From an uncultured Planctomycetaceae bacterium (lineage in GTDB: Bacteria > Planctomycetota > Planctomycetia > Pirellulales > Thermoguttaceae), in the NCBI GenBank assembly GCA_946408825.1, contig CAMJTU010000010.1:1-64000 (forward strand): DNA of 64,000 nt, given 5' to 3'. This document shows, piece after piece, positions 44,483 through 54,793 of this stretch. The position numbers and the translations under genes are program-made. A model generated the notes under the pieces. The model did no database searches. It was not told the DNA's origin and saw only the letters and a program-made list of their open reading frames with translations. How positions within the stretch are numbered: the first letter of the stretch is position 1; each line of letters begins with the position of its first letter.

Positions 44483-46066
44483 ATGAAATCTGACGTAATG
44501 GCGACGATCGTTATTGCGATTGCGTCGCTTGTCGCCGCGCCGCAGACGGCGTTTTATTCTTCCTCTGTATGCGCGCAGGACGGCGCTAAAAGCGCTCAGG
44601 AATTAAGAGCCCAGCGTTTTAAATCGATTGATCCCGGTTCGCCGGATTCGCTGGAACAATTGCTGAACGACCCGCTCTTTAACGTGGAAGAAGGGCAGGA
44701 TTTCAAGTATTACTCGTCGCGCGCTTCAAAGCTGACGGCTAGACTTCATCAGTTGTTGTCAAAACGTAGCGACGAGACGCTGTTTGACGAGCCCTACGAA
44801 GAGGGAATCTCGTCAATGGAGCGGCAGGAGCAATTCGAAGAGCGACAAGCAAAGTATCAACAGCTTGTCAGAGAATATACCGCGAAGTTCTATGAAAAAT
44901 TTGGATCTGTTTTTGATCCTATATTTTGTCGATATAGCGACGATTCTAGTCTGAGTTTAGAAGAGTCTAGGAGAGCTTTCGCCCTTTATGTTCATAGCCT
45001 GATGGAGCAAAAAAAATACCCAGAGCTATCTTCGTTGCGCGCCGCCGAAATGGCGAAGACGAAAGCCGCCAGCGAAGCTTCTGACGAGGCCGCGTTTGAA
45101 AAAGCAGACGAAAGATGGAGCGCTATAAACATGTCTCTCTATAGCGTTCTCCTCAGAATCCCTCTTGATTTCAATCGTCCCTTCTCAAATGAGGATAAAA
45201 AGGACGACGCCGAGCGATTTGGCGACGAATTATCGGACGCCCTGAAAGACGATCCGAAACTGATCGTTCAGTGCGAGGAATTCTATACCCTTGTCGGACG
45301 TTACGTCGATTCAGACCTTGCGTTAGCTTTTCGTAAAAAGGTTCTGCCGTATTTCGACGAAAAAGTCGCGCTTAAAGAAACGGAAAGACGACATGGTCAT
45401 CCAGTACATAACGTGAAGTTTGTTCTGCCGATTGAACCGACCAAGTTCGACGAATCGGTTTTGGTCGTTCCGCTTGACGAAACGGACGAGTTTTACAAGG
45501 AACTTCGTGAAAAGATTCATAAAGCGCAGGAGGAATATCGGTATGCCGTTCATTCTCGCGAAGAAATCAACGACGTTTTTTCTAAGGTTCTCGCGGCGGA
45601 GAACAAGATCGCTCTTTGTCTTGAATTAAACGTTGCAAAATCTGGGAAACACGTCTATAAGGAACCCCTATACAACGGGAGCCTTTCTGACGAGGACTGC
45701 GAGATTCTTAGGGCGCGGTTGGAGGAAGAGTCCAAGAAACCCGGCGATAAAGCGAACGTCGCGTATATGGACGCGATAAAGACGGCGTTGATTGCTCGTG
45801 AATTGAAAGACGCGGCGCGACAAAGCGACGAGGAGACGCTTAAAGTCTGCGACCAAATCGTCGAAAAGTCGCTTAATGGCGAAAACGTCCTGATTATCCC
45901 GTTTGGCAGGACGCTTTATCAGCTTGGCAAACGCGACGTCGCGAAGGAATTTATCGATCGTGCGATTTTGAAATACAACGAGAAAGGTCGGGAAACGGAG
46001 GCTTTCTCGCGGTTTTTAGCGGCGCTGGAGGCGAACGATATTCAACAGATAATGTGGAAACCCTAG
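44483..46066 (+). CDS. Exported helical protein of unknown function
   Basis: No family recognised. The 527-aa protein starts with a signal peptide ('VMATIVIAIASLVAAPQTAFYSSSVCA', cleavage near residue 32). The rest is charged and helical: 'LRAQRFKSIDPGSPDSLEQLLNDPLF', 'QFEERQAKYQQLVREYTAKFYEKFG' and 'AFALYVHSLMEQKKYPEL'. The final 100 residues look TPR-like ('GRTLYQLGKRDVAKEFIDRAIL'). A perfect AAGGAG site precedes ATG 44483. It lies 245 bp after the HEIGH protein on the same strand; both are exported and may share a role. Confidence 0.75.
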   Translation: MKSDVMATIVIAIASLVAAPQTAFYSSSVCAQDGAKSAQELRAQRFKSIDPGSPDSLEQLLNDPLFNVEEGQDFKYYSSRASKLTARLHQLLSKRSDETLFDEPYEEGISSMERQEQFEERQAKYQQLVREYTAKFYEKFGSVFDPIFCRYSDDSSLSLEESRRAFALYVHSLMEQKKYPELSSLRAAEMAKTKAASEASDEAAFEKADERWSAINMSLYSVLLRIPLDFNRPFSNEDKKDDAERFGDELSDALKDDPKLIVQCEEFYTLVGRYVDSDLALAFRKKVLPYFDEKVALKETERRHGHPVHNVKFVLPIEPTKFDESVLVVPLDETDEFYKELREKIHKAQEEYRYAVHSREEINDVFSKVLAAENKIALCLELNVAKSGKHVYKEPLYNGSLSDEDCEILRARLEEESKKPGDKANVAYMDAIKTALIARELKDAARQSDEETLKVCDQIVEKSLNGENVLIIPFGRTLYQLGKRDVAKEFIDRAILKYNEKGRETEAFSRFLAALEANDIQQIMWKP

Positions 46067-46206
46067 AATTTTGGGTTTTGTTCGAGTTTTCGACTTGAGA
46101 AGGAAAAGGGAGCGTTCCGCGGCGACCTTGACAGCGCGATTCGGAATTCTCCCTTTTGAGGTTTTGGGGCAAACTTTTCGATTATCGCCGAGACGACAGC
46201 TTGAAA

Positions 46207-47088
46207 TTACACCAAGACAAGTCTCCCGTCGAGCATATCGGGCAGCTTTTCATGTACGCGCGCCTGTATTTCACGCTGGGAATAACGGACGCTAAAATGG
46301 GAAGCGACAATCTTTTGGTTCTGAAACTTCTCTCGTCGATCAACGTAATCTTCAAGCCGCATATGACCGGGAAGTTGGAACGGTTCGTTGCGTCGTTGCG
46401 AGATATGGGTCATTTCCGCGACGAGCACGTCTGCGCGATACATGTCGGGGTTCTCGTCAAGACCTCTTGGCGAACTGTCGCCGAGAAACGCAAGTCTCGG
46501 GAAACGTTGCTCGTAGGAAATTTTTACCCCGGCGAGATTCAAATCGCGAATCTCTTCGCCGCTGAGTTCTAGATATTCTGGCTTAAGTTTTTTTCTTCGT
46601 TCCCAAACGATGTAACCGACGGACGGAACGCCGTGCCAAGTCTTATGAACGGAGACGACAAGTTCGCGTGAGAGTTCGATTTCGTCGCCGGGACGAACGC
46701 CGACGATTTCGCATGGGAGCGCGCTTTGTTCAAGTCGACAGAAAGCGGCTAGAAACTGGCGAAGATCGGCGACTTTCTGATCTGGGAAATAAATTGTCGG
46801 CGGCTCCATTTGCATCATTCTTCTTCGCGCGACGTATGCGGGCAACGCCAAGATATGATCCATATGGGCGTGAGATACAAACCACCTAGGGGCGCCCATG
46901 AATTCCCACGGCTGCCAACCGAGGTCAAATCCGAGCTTATATTCAGGAACGCGCCAAAAGGTCATGACAGGGGCGCGAGAAAAGCCTTCCAGAGTGAAGT
47001 GTTCGCATTTTATCTTCCGATAGGACGAACTCTCCGTGTAATTGAATAGCTCCGGCTGTTTTGCGCCGTTTTTTTTCTGATCTGCCAT
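46207..47088 (-). CDS. MBL-fold hydrolase, RNase Z-like
   Basis: A metallo-beta-lactamase fold protein of 293 aa. The metal motif is 'FVSHAHMDHILALP' (HxHxDH). Later ligands are in 'AFLGDSSPRGL' (Asp) and 'IVASHFSVRYS' (His). 'LVAEMTHIS' and the overall order follow RNase Z, which cuts tRNA 3' trailers. The motif is more divergent than in E. coli RNase Z, so another nuclease or hydrolase of the family is possible. It is convergent with the preceding exported-protein gene, 140 bp apart. Confidence 0.82.
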   Translation of the reverse strand: MADQKKNGAKQPELFNYTESSSYRKIKCEHFTLEGFSRAPVMTFWRVPEYKLGFDLGWQPWEFMGAPRWFVSHAHMDHILALPAYVARRRMMQMEPPTIYFPDQKVADLRQFLAAFCRLEQSALPCEIVGVRPGDEIELSRELVVSVHKTWHGVPSVGYIVWERRKKLKPEYLELSGEEIRDLNLAGVKISYEQRFPRLAFLGDSSPRGLDENPDMYRADVLVAEMTHISQRRNEPFQLPGHMRLEDYVDRREKFQNQKIVASHFSVRYSQREIQARVHEKLPDMLDGRLVLV

Positions 47089-47196
47089 AAGGTTATGTTC
47101 CGCCGCAGGTACTCAGTATTCTTCCGGCGTCATTCTATCGTTTTGAGGCGAAAGCGCAAGGGCGAGGATACGGACGTTTCTCGTACGAAGCGCGCC

Positions 47197-50100
47197 TTAT
47201 TTCTCTTTACTTTCTGTTCCTGTTAATTTTCGCCATGCGTCGCGAACTGGACGCGAACGTTCGACGGGCGCTTTATCGGTCGGTTCCGGTTCCTGTTCGG
47301 GGAAGATGCTCCACCATGCCTTTTTGAGACCTGGAAGTCGTTCCTGCTGAATAACGGGCGAGGTAAGGTTTCCTTCGACGCGAATCTGCGCGACTTGGTC
47401 GCTCGCAGCTCCGAGCACGTCGGAGACCACCGGAATCTGGCTCTTTGAATTACCGAGTCTGGCGCTAAGGGTAAGATCGATGAGTTGTTCTTTGGGGCGA
47501 ATTGTAAGCCATCCGTCGCCGAAAAGGGAGAGGGCGCTTCCTTCCAGCCGTACGCTTGAGAGTTGAACGTGATCTCCGAACGCCTTGAAATCGACGTCGC
47601 AGGAACTGAAAGCGTTTTCGTCCGGTTCTTGGACGCTTAAAACCTGGAGAATTTTGACGATTTGTGGAAGTTCGTAGAGTTGCGCGTCCCGGACGGTCGC
47701 TCCTCCTTCGCCTTTGAGCGCGGCGATGTTTTTGCCCTCGCCTTGGAGCGTCGCGTTGAAATTTACCCGTCCGTTCAGCGGTTTGGAACCGGGCGAAAGA
47801 ACGCGAATCATTTCGTCAAGTCGCGCATTTTGCAGGTTTGTCGTAAACCGATATTGCGACGTTGCATTCCCTAAGAAAACGCCGTCGCTAACCGCTTGTC
47901 CTCCGAATACGAGTCCCTGAATAGGACGGTCGCCGCCTTCTATCTTCGTTTCATGCGAAGGAACGCTTGGAGGCGTCGTTCCTCCGCTGGCGCCATAAGC
48001 GTTGGAGGTTAATGGAACTGCGTTAGGTTGCGCGTCGGTAAAGCCCGCTGGATCGTCGATTTGTCCTCGTACGATCTGCGGCGCGTCGCGGCGGGATTCC
48101 GTCCGATAAAGAGGATCGGCGTCGACATGTTGACGCACGAAGGGATCGAGATAGATTGGGACGGCTTGAATTGCCGGCGCCCTTCTTCCCCATAAAATAT
48201 CTGCGCCGTTATAGTAGAAAGGACCTATGAGATTTGTGATCTGCGCGTCCTTACAAAAGAGCGTGTCGACGTCGAGTTCGCCGTAAACTAAGGGCTGCGC
48301 GTTTTCGAGGGCGACTCCAAAAGTTCGGACGCGTCCGCAAATTCCCTCGATATCGACGCCGGGTCGGACGGAATTTTGTTGAACGGAGAAACGGAGATTC
48401 CACGCGACTCTTTTTTTGGCGTTTTGCTCTAAACCTTGGGTTACGCGAATGGCGCCGTCGACATTATAAAACCCTCGCGGTTGCAAGAAGTCGAGAAAAC
48501 TGCGGAATCCACCCGTCGCGACGCTCTGAAGATCGCGGTCGATTTGGAGTTGATCGACTCGAAGTTCGGAAACGTCCAGGATTCGGCCAACGTTTGGTAT
48601 CGTTTGGCTCACGACGTTCGCCGCGCACGTCGTAGCGCCGTTGCGCGCCCTCAACCCCGAGACGGCGAGCGTTCCCTCTCGCCATGACACGCGTCCCTCT
48701 ACGTTTGAGAGTGGAAATGGAAACCCTTCCGGTTGAAACGAGGTAGATTCCGGAATCGGCGTCGCGTCGAACTGAAGGGCGAGTTTCTTTTCGTCCGTTC
48801 GATAGCCGACTCGTATCTGCCCGTCCGCTTTGCCTTCGACGCGTAATTTCTCCAGACCTTCTCTGACGTCTTCTTGTATTATTGCCGCACGGAGTTCTTC
48901 GCCGAGGGGGAATTTGCCGACGTTTGTCGCGAGGAGAAAACGCCAACTTCCGTCGTCTAGAGGAACGCCGGCTACGGCTGGGATGGACGTGAAGCGTTCT
49001 ATCGGCGCGGGGGAGGGGTCGTCGAGGAGTTCCAGCCCACGAGACCCGTCTTCAAACAACGTTTTGGCCGCGTCGGTTGTATTTGCAACCGCAAAAGCCC
49101 GTCCAAGCGCGGCGTATCCCGCGCCGGAAACGAGCGACCCTGCCGCCGCAAACGACGCGCCACCGCTCTTGCCCGAAAGGTTTGAGAAAACCCAAGCGCC
49201 GTCGCGCATGTAGAGCGAACCTGTGATCGACGTTATCGGCATCGGAAAAGCGTCGTATAGAATTGAACCGTCGTGAAGATCGATTGCCGTTTCGACCATG
49301 AGACGATCTTCTTTGGAGACCACGTCAGGATCATAAGAGATTCTGACCCTCCCGTCGAAGACGCCGGCAGGGTGCAATTCCATGAGCGTTTTTCGGTTTT
49401 CTTCCCCGACTGCGTCGAGAAGTTTCGAATCGATCGTTCTATTTTTCGCGACGATATCGACCTGACCTTTGGGGGCAGAGAAGACGGAGTCAAACCGACC
49501 TTGTGCCTTAACGACGTCCTCGCTTCGCTGGGACGCGAGATTAAAAGCGAACGTTTTATTCTGATCGAGCGTGAGACGACCCGCAAGTCCGTCGAGTCGA
49601 TACGGGAATCCAACATAGAGAGCGTCGATATTGCGTCCGTCGATTACGACGCTTTTAGGTTCCCAATTGCCGCCAGTTTCGAGCGAATTTTCCAACGTGA
49701 CGTCGATATTTCCAAGACCAGAAAAGCGGTAGTCTGCGAGAAGGTCGAGAAATTTGTCGAGCGTTTCCTCTGGCGCGTAACCGGTTACTTTGAGTTCGCC
49801 GAGAAGACGAACGACGACCTCGTCGTTTACCGGCAGATTGTCAAACTGCGCGCGCGCGACGCTTGTCGGAACGCCGGAGAATTCGTTTTTTCGTTGAAAC
49901 GCAGCTTTGATCGAAGTTTGTCCGCAACTTGCCGTAATCTTTCGTAATTCGACGAAATCGTTTGCGATCGAGTAATTGGCGAAGATTTCAGAGACAGGAT
50001 ATTTTAAAAAAGGGGACGAGAACGCCGCGTTTGCGAGCGTTCCGTCGACACGCCATTCGACGTCGCCGAATTCTTCCATACCGCCTCCGACAGAGAAATC

Positions 50101-51165
50101 GAGAGACGTTTTCCCCTGTGCGCCGTTGAAGAACGTCGTTTTTTGGGACGCTATCCTGCGCGCTAAGGGAAGAATTAAAGCGACGTCGAGGTTTTCGACG
50201 TTTCCCGTAAGTTCCCACGACGAGGCCGTGATTTTGCCAGAAACGCCGACTTTTTCAACAAGTGGGTTTGACGCGCTGAGTTGAACGATCCATGCGTCAG
50301 ATTCAGGGGCGGCTATTGAAGAGTTTTCTCCTTCGTCTCGGTCTATCTCGTTGGAGGGGGGCTCGGCGGAGGAAACGCCTTCCAGCGTCGGATCGAGTTC
50401 TTCTTGAAGCGGTTGATAATTTACAAATCCTACGTTTGGACGAGAAGCCGTCGGATCGTTCCAGACAGCTCTGACGATTTCGTCGTGTGGACTGTCTGGA
50501 AAATTTGGCGTTGGAACGTCGTCTACTGGCTCTTGGGGCGACGAACTTGGCTCTATAGGGGACGTTTCGGGCGCGTTTTTAACCTTTTTTTGAGATCTAG
50601 CGGGTTCGAGGCGAAGATTGATCCCAGAAATGGACGTTCCTGCGAAATTGAGGGTAGCGTCGTTTATTTCGACGGAAAGATTGGGAGAGGCGCCAGACGT
50701 CTGAGCCGGCACGAGTTTTTGCAAATCGCCCTGTGCACGTCCAATATCGTCGCCAAGGTTTAGGACGGGATGGGCGACGACGACGCGCTGAAGTTCAAAC
50801 TGGCGCGAGACGATTTTTTTAATTTCGAGGGGGCATTCGACATAGATTTCGTCCGCTTGCAGAAAGGGAGGGGCGTCTTTGGACGCGTCGGGAAGACGCC
50901 ACTGGACCGCATATAGTCGCAAACCTCGCGTTGCGTCAAGACGCGCCGTGTCAAAAGAAACGTTTGTCTGAGGAAAATTCTCGTTCAGCGCGACTTCGAC
51001 GACTCGCGATATTTCCGAATCAGCGCGACGGTAGAGAATCCCGCCGCCAAGAATCGCGGCGAGAAGGAGCAGGACGACCGTCCATCCGAGGACGCTCCTG
51101 ATTTTCCCAAAAAGCGAACTGCGTTTCCGTCGACGCAGCGCCAGCTTTTTTCGCGCTGTTCCCAT
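47197..51165 (-). CDS. AsmA-like/DUF3971-type large envelope protein
   Basis: A 1322-aa protein anchored by one N-terminal membrane helix ('VLGWTVVLLLLAAILGGGILY', residues 26-46). It starts like AsmA family members ('NFPQTNVSFDTARLDATRGLRL'). The long middle is beta-rich with repeated patterns of the 'NVEGRVSWREGTLAVSGLRARNG' and 'GSLYMRDGAWVFSNLSGKSG' type. The C-terminus matches the AsmA-like end ('GEGGATVRDAQLYELPQIVKILQVL', 'GDGWLTIRPKEQLIDLTLSARLG'). Such proteins are inferred to bridge the inner and outer membranes and move lipids. Two disordered Pro/Ser-rich inserts (about residues 190-280, 1010-1060) interrupt it. It stands alone, convergent with nothing. Confidence 0.82.
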   Translation of the reverse strand: MGTARKKLALRRRKRSSLFGKIRSVLGWTVVLLLLAAILGGGILYRRADSEISRVVEVALNENFPQTNVSFDTARLDATRGLRLYAVQWRLPDASKDAPPFLQADEIYVECPLEIKKIVSRQFELQRVVVAHPVLNLGDDIGRAQGDLQKLVPAQTSGASPNLSVEINDATLNFAGTSISGINLRLEPARSQKKVKNAPETSPIEPSSSPQEPVDDVPTPNFPDSPHDEIVRAVWNDPTASRPNVGFVNYQPLQEELDPTLEGVSSAEPPSNEIDRDEGENSSIAAPESDAWIVQLSASNPLVEKVGVSGKITASSWELTGNVENLDVALILPLARRIASQKTTFFNGAQGKTSLDFSVGGGMEEFGDVEWRVDGTLANAAFSSPFLKYPVSEIFANYSIANDFVELRKITASCGQTSIKAAFQRKNEFSGVPTSVARAQFDNLPVNDEVVVRLLGELKVTGYAPEETLDKFLDLLADYRFSGLGNIDVTLENSLETGGNWEPKSVVIDGRNIDALYVGFPYRLDGLAGRLTLDQNKTFAFNLASQRSEDVVKAQGRFDSVFSAPKGQVDIVAKNRTIDSKLLDAVGEENRKTLMELHPAGVFDGRVRISYDPDVVSKEDRLMVETAIDLHDGSILYDAFPMPITSITGSLYMRDGAWVFSNLSGKSGGASFAAAGSLVSGAGYAALGRAFAVANTTDAAKTLFEDGSRGLELLDDPSPAPIERFTSIPAVAGVPLDDGSWRFLLATNVGKFPLGEELRAAIIQEDVREGLEKLRVEGKADGQIRVGYRTDEKKLALQFDATPIPESTSFQPEGFPFPLSNVEGRVSWREGTLAVSGLRARNGATTCAANVVSQTIPNVGRILDVSELRVDQLQIDRDLQSVATGGFRSFLDFLQPRGFYNVDGAIRVTQGLEQNAKKRVAWNLRFSVQQNSVRPGVDIEGICGRVRTFGVALENAQPLVYGELDVDTLFCKDAQITNLIGPFYYNGADILWGRRAPAIQAVPIYLDPFVRQHVDADPLYRTESRRDAPQIVRGQIDDPAGFTDAQPNAVPLTSNAYGASGGTTPPSVPSHETKIEGGDRPIQGLVFGGQAVSDGVFLGNATSQYRFTTNLQNARLDEMIRVLSPGSKPLNGRVNFNATLQGEGKNIAALKGEGGATVRDAQLYELPQIVKILQVLSVQEPDENAFSSCDVDFKAFGDHVQLSSVRLEGSALSLFGDGWLTIRPKEQLIDLTLSARLGNSKSQIPVVSDVLGAASDQVAQIRVEGNLTSPVIQQERLPGLKKAWWSIFPEQEPEPTDKAPVERSRPVRDAWRKLTGTESKEK

Positions 51166-51799
51166 CCTACGACTCTATTGATTCTAGGTAATTGCCGCCA
51201 CGCCCCTTGCCCCTTGGAACATAGCGCGCCTGCCCAGAGACGCCAACAATCGGGGAAGCGTAGTCATTTTGGCGAATCTCGTCAAGACGGCAATAGCGAA
51301 TACGCCGACGATCCAATAGTCTTTCCAGATACCGCTGAAATTTTTTAAATTTATTTTTTTAAGAATTTGTTTTATCCGTGAATTCTAGGGGTTTTTCTTG
51401 TCTTAACTATCCCAAATACGCTTGAGAATCGATAATTTTTTTAAAAACGGCGAACAAAATGCATACAGGTATAATGCGAGGGCGAAAAAACGCGACGCAG
51501 TCGACGAATTGTATCATTTTGAGACGCCTCAAAAACGATCAGGTCGAAGGCGCTTCAAGGTAAAACACTGCGTCAGTTGACGCTCTTGCGACGCGACTTT
51601 TCGTTTCGCCACCTGTTTTTTCACCGCCAATACGGCTCTTATAAGAAGGAGACGACTTCGGGCAATCACAAGAAATTTTCACGTTTACACGGCTACGAGA
51701 CGCTTGTCCTTCTCCATTTGTGAAGATGGGAAAAGAAAAAAACTCGAGTTGGAACTTTGCCGGGTATTATCGCATCTCAGAGTGCAGAGGGAGCGGAAA

Positions 51800-52354
51800 A
51801 TGAGCGACCACGAACTGATCAGACGAACGCTTAGCGGCGACCATGAAGCCTTTGGCGCCCTTGCTGTCAAGTATCAGGAACGCGTCTACAACTTGGTCTT
51901 TGCGATCGTAAAGCACCGAGAAGACGCCGAGGACGCGACGCAGGAGACTTTTCTCCAAGCGTTAACTCATCTTTCCGGCTTCCGCCAGACGAGTCAGTTT
52001 TACACTTGGCTTTACCGGATTGCGTACAATAGCGCCGTGGGGACGTTGCGTCGCCGCAGAACCTTCATGTCGATCGAAAAGATTTCGGAGGAGGCTGGCG
52101 ACGCGTTCTCAGCGGACGTCGAGGCTCCTGACGCCCAGATGATCCGCGACGACGACGCGAGAATCGTCCGCGAGGCGGTGGACAAACTTCCCGACGAGTA
52201 TCGCATTCCACTCGTTATGCGCGAGTTTGTCGGCGCGAGTTACGAAGAGATTGCGCAGTCCCTTGCCATTCCTGTCGGCACGGTTCGCAGTCGTCTTCAC
52301 CGCGCTCGAGCGTCTTTAAAAGGCGAACTTGACCGCATCGGCTATGCTCCCTGA
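51800..52354 (+). CDS. ECF RNA polymerase sigma factor (RpoE-like)
   Basis: A 184-aa extracytoplasmic-function sigma factor. Region 2 is 'VYNLVFAIVKHREDAEDATQETFLQAL...FYTWLYRIAYNSAVGTLRRRR'. Region 4 is 'LPDEYRIPLVMREFVGASYEEIAQSLAIPVGTVRSRLHRARASLK', a clear helix-turn-helix for the -35 element. ATG 51800 has a GAGGGAGCGG site; the frame is open 32 codons upstream without support. An anti-sigma gene follows by 120 bp. The 634-bp region before it (51166-51799) is AT-rich and shows no gene; it must contain the divergent promoters. Confidence 0.95.
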   Translation: MSDHELIRRTLSGDHEAFGALAVKYQERVYNLVFAIVKHREDAEDATQETFLQALTHLSGFRQTSQFYTWLYRIAYNSAVGTLRRRRTFMSIEKISEEAGDAFSADVEAPDAQMIRDDDARIVREAVDKLPDEYRIPLVMREFVGASYEEIAQSLAIPVGTVRSRLHRARASLKGELDRIGYAP

Positions 52355-52474
52355 GAGCGACGTGTAAAATCGACGAGTCTACGACGCTGATAGGCGAGTC
52401 TGACCGACTCGCATGACGTCCGAGCCGGAGTCGCGCGACGCGGCTCCGGGATAGTTGGTTGAGGAACGTCGATA

Positions 52475-53323
52475 ATGAAAATTTCAGATTGGAACGAAGT
52501 TTCGGATTCTTATGTAGACGGAGAACTTTCCGAAGAGGAAATGTCTCAAGTATCCGCGCGAGCGGAGACTGACGACGCGTTGCGCGAAGAAATTGAATGG
52601 GCTTCAGAACTTCATAAGAGGCTCGTGCGTGTCGCTCGCGAGGGACGACCTGTTCCGGACGGATTTTCCGAGCGACTCCGAAACGCGTTGGACGCGAGTC
52701 CCGCGTGGGCTCAATACGGCGGCGCGATTGAGACGCGGAAGACTGAGTATCGCGCGTCGCGCCGCGTCGTCCCAGTTGTTGTGGCGGCGTGTGTCGTCGT
52801 CGCCGTTGTCGCGGCTTCCGTCGCAGGAATCGTCAGTCTACGAAAACCTGTCGATTCGCCGACGAACGGAGACGGAATCGCGCAAACTAACGTCGACGGC
52901 GCAACTTCGATTGCGTCTCCTAGTTTCGAGACGACGCCCCGTATTATGACGCCGTCTCCTGAAGGAAACGCCCCGGAGTCGGCTGCAATTAAGCCTTCTC
53001 AAAGCCAACTTTGGACGGTCGTGTCCTTCAATGACGAAACGCGACTCAAGAAGCGCATTTTTGAGTTCCAGCAGTCGTGCAAGAAGCAGGGCGTCGCCTT
53101 CAAGAAGTTTGGCGGAGATCGAGAGTTCGTCTTGGAACGCGTTAAGCCTTCGCAATGGCGCGTCGTTTTAGATGAACTTGCCGCCGAAGCGACTGCCGTG
53201 GTAGAAACGTCCGAGGCGCTTGAGAAGTGGGGCGCGGCGAAGGACGAGAGCGTTAAGACAAAAAATCTCCGAGTGACTTTTGACGCGACGAGCGTCGTGG
53301 AACCGGAAAGAATGGAAGAATGA
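52475..53323 (+). CDS. Membrane anti-sigma factor
   Basis: A 282-aa type II membrane protein. The cytoplasmic N-terminus ('SDSYVDGELSEEEMSQVSARAETDDALREEIEWASELHKRL', about 9-52) looks like an anti-sigma domain but lacks the H-x3-C-x2-C zinc site, so it is closer to RseA-like forms. One membrane helix is at about residues 95-117 ('VVPVVVAACVVVAVVAASVAGIV'). The periplasmic part is unrecognised and includes 'LWTVVSFNDETRLKKRIFEFQQ'. Position next to the ECF sigma supports the call. Regulation by periplasmic proteolysis or ligand binding is an inference. Confidence 0.85.
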   Translation: MKISDWNEVSDSYVDGELSEEEMSQVSARAETDDALREEIEWASELHKRLVRVAREGRPVPDGFSERLRNALDASPAWAQYGGAIETRKTEYRASRRVVPVVVAACVVVAVVAASVAGIVSLRKPVDSPTNGDGIAQTNVDGATSIASPSFETTPRIMTPSPEGNAPESAAIKPSQSQLWTVVSFNDETRLKKRIFEFQQSCKKQGVAFKKFGGDREFVLERVKPSQWRVVLDELAAEATAVVETSEALEKWGAAKDESVKTKNLRVTFDATSVVEPERMEE

Positions 53324-53357
53324 CGGCGCCCGAAAGTGGATACCGGGCCGGGCGCCG
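53324..53357 (+). terminator. Stem-loop at the anti-sigma stop codon
   Basis: CGGCGCCCG (53324-53332) pairs with CGGGCGCCG (53349-53357). It begins directly after the TGA. No U-tract follows, so it is a weaker call. The rest of 53358-53693 contains the DUF1559 promoter region and no other gene. Confidence 0.55.
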
Positions 53358-53693
53358 CTGCAGAAAAGACGGTTCAGGAACGAACGTAGAGTTTACGAGA
53401 CACTGTAAAATCTCGACGTTTGAATTTTCCTAAAATACCAAATTTTTTGCGGAATAAGCTTGAAAAAAGCCGCCCGGTCGTGTATCCTTGTAGCTTAGCG
53501 CGTTGTTTTTACGACCGTTTAAGCGCTGCGCGCCGATTTCAGGCGCGCGACGGTTTGATTGCGGCGGTTTTCCGACGCGGTTTTTTCCGAAATCATCATT
53601 ATATTTCAAGGGCAAAGTCACCCCGCAGCGCGGATTGGCGTCGCCGATAGGCAGTTCCTTCCGCGTCGCTCTGTTCTGTAAAGGAAAAGAGAA

Positions 53694-54731
53694 ATGAAAA
53701 GAACGTCCAAAGCAGGTTTTACCCTCATCGAGTTGCTGGTCGTGATCTCGATCATCGGCATGCTCGCCGGTCTTATGCTCCCTGCCGTCCAGTCTGCTCG
53801 CGAACAGGGGCGTCGTACCACGTGCATGAACAACCAGAAAAACATCGCCCTCGCGCTTATCCAGTATGAGCAGACCAAAGGTCGTTTCCCGCATTGGCGC
53901 GCTAACGGCGACGCTGGTTCCACCGGAACCGCCGCTGCGCCTTTCTATGCGGACGTCGCTACTCCTTCTGGGATGCTTCAACTTGGTTGGATTCCTCAGA
54001 TTTTCCCCTATATTGAGCAGGCTCAGCTCTACAACGTTATCCAGAACGACGGGTACATTCCCAACGATTGCAACATCTCTATAGAGACGTTTGTGTGCAA
54101 AAGCGCTGGAACTGCCGACCTGAATACGAATAATTACGTTGCAAACTGCGGTATTCCCGACCGGATTGTTTCTTATGACGCTACCACGGGTTACGTCGGC
54201 GGCGACAGTTCAAAGAGCAACGGTATGTTCACGGACGGCGTCTGTGGCAACGTTAAGATTTCCATAAACGACGTTAAAGACGGCACCTCCAACACGATTC
54301 TCATCTCGGAAAATATGCAAGCTGGCAATATCTGGGCTTCTAAAGAGTATCTTGTTGGTTTCTGTACTGACGGGGAGTTTCCCAATGCTCCTCAAGAGTC
54401 CGCCGTTACGCCTGAAACGGTTGACATCGGCGTAAGCAGTCCGATGAGGGTCAACTATCTTCGCGATTCGTTGACAGATGCGCAAACGATTGCTGCGACT
54501 AACAATATTGCGCTACTCGACGGTACCTACAACAATTGGGCTTGGGCTCGTCCTTCTTCTTCACACCCCGGCGTTGTTGTTGCCGCCATGGTTGACGGTT
54601 CGACACGCGTTGTTAGCGAGTCTGTTACCGCTGAAGTCTTGGCCAAGGTTATGGCTCCGAACGATAAGTCGTGCGCCTGTCGCTTGTCTACTTGGACGAA
54701 TACGCTTGATCTTTCGCAGCTCAATCCGTGA
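53694..54731 (+). CDS. DUF1559 prepilin-like protein
   Basis: A 345-aa member of the planctomycete DUF1559 family. The type IV prepilin signal is 'AGFTLIELLVVISIIGMLAG', followed by 'LMLPAVQSAREQGRRTTCMNNQKNIALAL'. 'LGWIPQIFPYIEQAQLYN', 'KDGTSNTILISE' and the C-terminal 'SSHPGVVVAAMVDGSTRVV' are the usual landmarks. It lacks the His-rich loop of the copy at 34.8 kb. A GGAAAAG site precedes the ATG. Location after the ECF sigma/anti-sigma pair may mean it is under that sigma, which is a guess. Confidence 0.94.
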   Translation: MKRTSKAGFTLIELLVVISIIGMLAGLMLPAVQSAREQGRRTTCMNNQKNIALALIQYEQTKGRFPHWRANGDAGSTGTAAAPFYADVATPSGMLQLGWIPQIFPYIEQAQLYNVIQNDGYIPNDCNISIETFVCKSAGTADLNTNNYVANCGIPDRIVSYDATTGYVGGDSSKSNGMFTDGVCGNVKISINDVKDGTSNTILISENMQAGNIWASKEYLVGFCTDGEFPNAPQESAVTPETVDIGVSSPMRVNYLRDSLTDAQTIAATNNIALLDGTYNNWAWARPSSSHPGVVVAAMVDGSTRVVSESVTAEVLAKVMAPNDKSCACRLSTWTNTLDLSQLNP

Positions 54732-54793
54732 TTCTGATCTGACGAAACTCCAGCTCGTTGTGTAACGGCGGGCATTTTATGGGGTGACTGCCC

